From contig NZ_CP058907.1 of assembly GCF_013415845.1 (NCBI RefSeq), forward strand, positions 620,001-684,000: a stretch of DNA of 64,000 nucleotides. Reading direction: 5' to 3'. The notes below the pieces were generated by a model, which was given only the letters and a program-made list of their open reading frames with translations, was not told where the DNA came from and ran no database searches. The stretch's first letter is position 1. Each line of letters begins with the position of its first letter. Below are positions 63,448 to 64,000 of this stretch, piece by piece. The translations under genes were made by a program, and so were the position numbers. Source of the DNA: Rhodopseudomonas palustris. GTDB taxonomy: Bacteria > Pseudomonadota > Alphaproteobacteria > Rhizobiales > Xanthobacteraceae.

Positions 63448-64000
63448 GGTGCGGACAACCTCAATGTCTTACCGCTACTTAGATCGACGGCGGCAAAGCC
63501 GGTGGCGGCGAGGCCGCGGGCCGCGCAATCTCCCTGCTCGCCGATCTCGAACTTGCTGTCGCGCGTGCACAGCGTGGTGCCGCCGCCCCAGTTGAGCGCG
63601 CGGCCCTTGATGGTGACCGGCCGGCCGCTACTGTCGACCGCTTCGGCGAAGCTGAACACCCGCTTCGGCTGGGCGCCGAGGTCCGGGCGCAGGCACTGGC
63701 CGGGCGCGACGCCGTACCAGCCGCGGCTGGTGATGGTCTTGCCGTCGTCTTCGGCGACCGCTGCCATGATCTTGTACTTGGTGTCGTTGCACCAGGTCAG
63801 CCCGCTGCCGGACGGCTGCTGCACCGCCTTGATCATCACGTCGAAGAAATCCGGTGCATCGACGATTTCGGGCTTCAGGCCGCGGCTCTTGAGAAAGGCG
63901 GACAGCGCCGCCTGCGTCTTCGGTCCGTCGACGCCATCGATCGGTGAAGCGTCGTAGCCGGCGATCACCAACAGCCGCTGGATCGCGGCGAGCTTGGCCT
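63444..64000 (-). CDS. DUF1036 protein with peptidoglycan-binding-like N-terminal region (partial)
   Basis: The C-terminal 185 or so residues of a gene whose start lies beyond the right edge; the frame is open through position 64000. IQRLLVIAGYDASPIDGVDGPKTQAALSAF matches a PG_binding_1 repeat. The DUF1036 domain follows with TWCNDTKYKIMAAVAEDD, GWYGVAPGQC and NWGGGTTLCTRDSKFEI, cysteines probably paired. It is likely secreted. Its stop overlaps the HAD gene start. Confidence 0.82.
   Translation of the reverse strand, partial: AKLAAIQRLLVIAGYDASPIDGVDGPKTQAALSAFLKSRGLKPEIVDAPDFFDVMIKAVQQPSGSGLTWCNDTKYKIMAAVAEDDGKTITSRGWYGVAPGQCLRPDLGAQPKRVFSFAEAVDSSGRPVTIKGRALNWGGGTTLCTRDSKFEIGEQGDCAARGLAATGFAAVDLSSGKTLRLSAP

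Overview
This is a GC-rich alphaproteobacterial chromosome segment. Gene content and order point to a Rhodopseudomonas palustris / Bradyrhizobium-type organism (Hyphomicrobiales). The pointers are the RegB/RegA-type redox two-component pair, an orphan branched-chain amino-acid-type binding protein, the order lysC-ptsP-prfA-prmC-DUF4167, the order ffs-dnaX-ybaB-recR, the order def-fmt-truA-dapE-DUF805-dapD, and many short palindromic intergenic repeats. The species is inferred from family resemblance; no search was run. I see no tRNA, rRNA, CRISPR array, transposase or prophage. About 59 protein genes, one structural RNA and several repeat elements cover nearly all of the window.

Region by region. 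1-7.4 kb: a partial metallo-beta-lactamase-fold hydrolase, a secreted von Willebrand A protein, an MmcB-like nuclease-fold protein, the redox regulator/sensor pair, an ABC-2 exporter pair and an intracellular polyhydroxyalkanoate depolymerase. 7.4-19.6 kb: a YgjP-like metallopeptidase, a class A penicillin-binding protein, two small orphan proteins, an orphan periplasmic binding protein, DUF1304 and DUF1330 proteins, a hybrid histidine kinase and the transcription accessory protein Tex. 19.6-25.7 kb: a chromate-type transporter, a short-chain dehydrogenase, an amino-acid permease, and a TetR regulator divergent from an AidB-like acyl-CoA dehydrogenase. 25.8-32.5 kb: CtpA, GlnD, ArgJ, a translationally coupled secreted protein and MutT. 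32.7-39 kb: an NDUFAF5-like methyltransferase-fold protein, ComF, a glutaredoxin/nitrilase/DUF1178 overlapping operon, two EamA transporters and UbiG. 39.1-46.2 kb: aspartokinase, the nitrogen-PTS enzyme I, release factor 1 with its methyltransferase, and DUF4167. 46.2-50.8 kb: a methyltransferase, glyoxalase II, a cupin, and a HIT-nudC-pfkB operon. 50.9-54.7 kb: SRP RNA, DnaX, YbaB, RecR and a small secreted protein. 54.7-64 kb: AmpG-like MFS, RmuC, Def-Fmt-TruA, the succinylase-route lysine genes dapE and dapD, a HAD phosphatase and a partial DUF1036 protein.

Several genes form functional themes. GlnD and PtsP both feed nitrogen sensing. LysC, DapD and DapE lie on one lysine/diaminopimelate pathway. 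PrfA and PrmC form a translation-termination pair, and Def and Fmt handle N-terminal formyl-methionine. DnaX, YbaB, RecR, MmcB and RmuC concern DNA replication and repair. Most operons show stop/start overlaps (ATGA, GTGA, TTGA or TGATG), which implies translational coupling.

I found no clear new multi-gene system. The most testable oddities are these: a strong in-frame ribosome-binding site and ATG at the start of the ACT domains of lysC, suggesting a separate regulatory subunit; a 190-bp MITE-like element with 10-bp terminal inverted repeats; three families of palindromic repeats; several unexplained palindromes in front of tex, ptsP and the YgjP-like gene; and a 451-nt gene-free leader in front of the DUF4167 gene.
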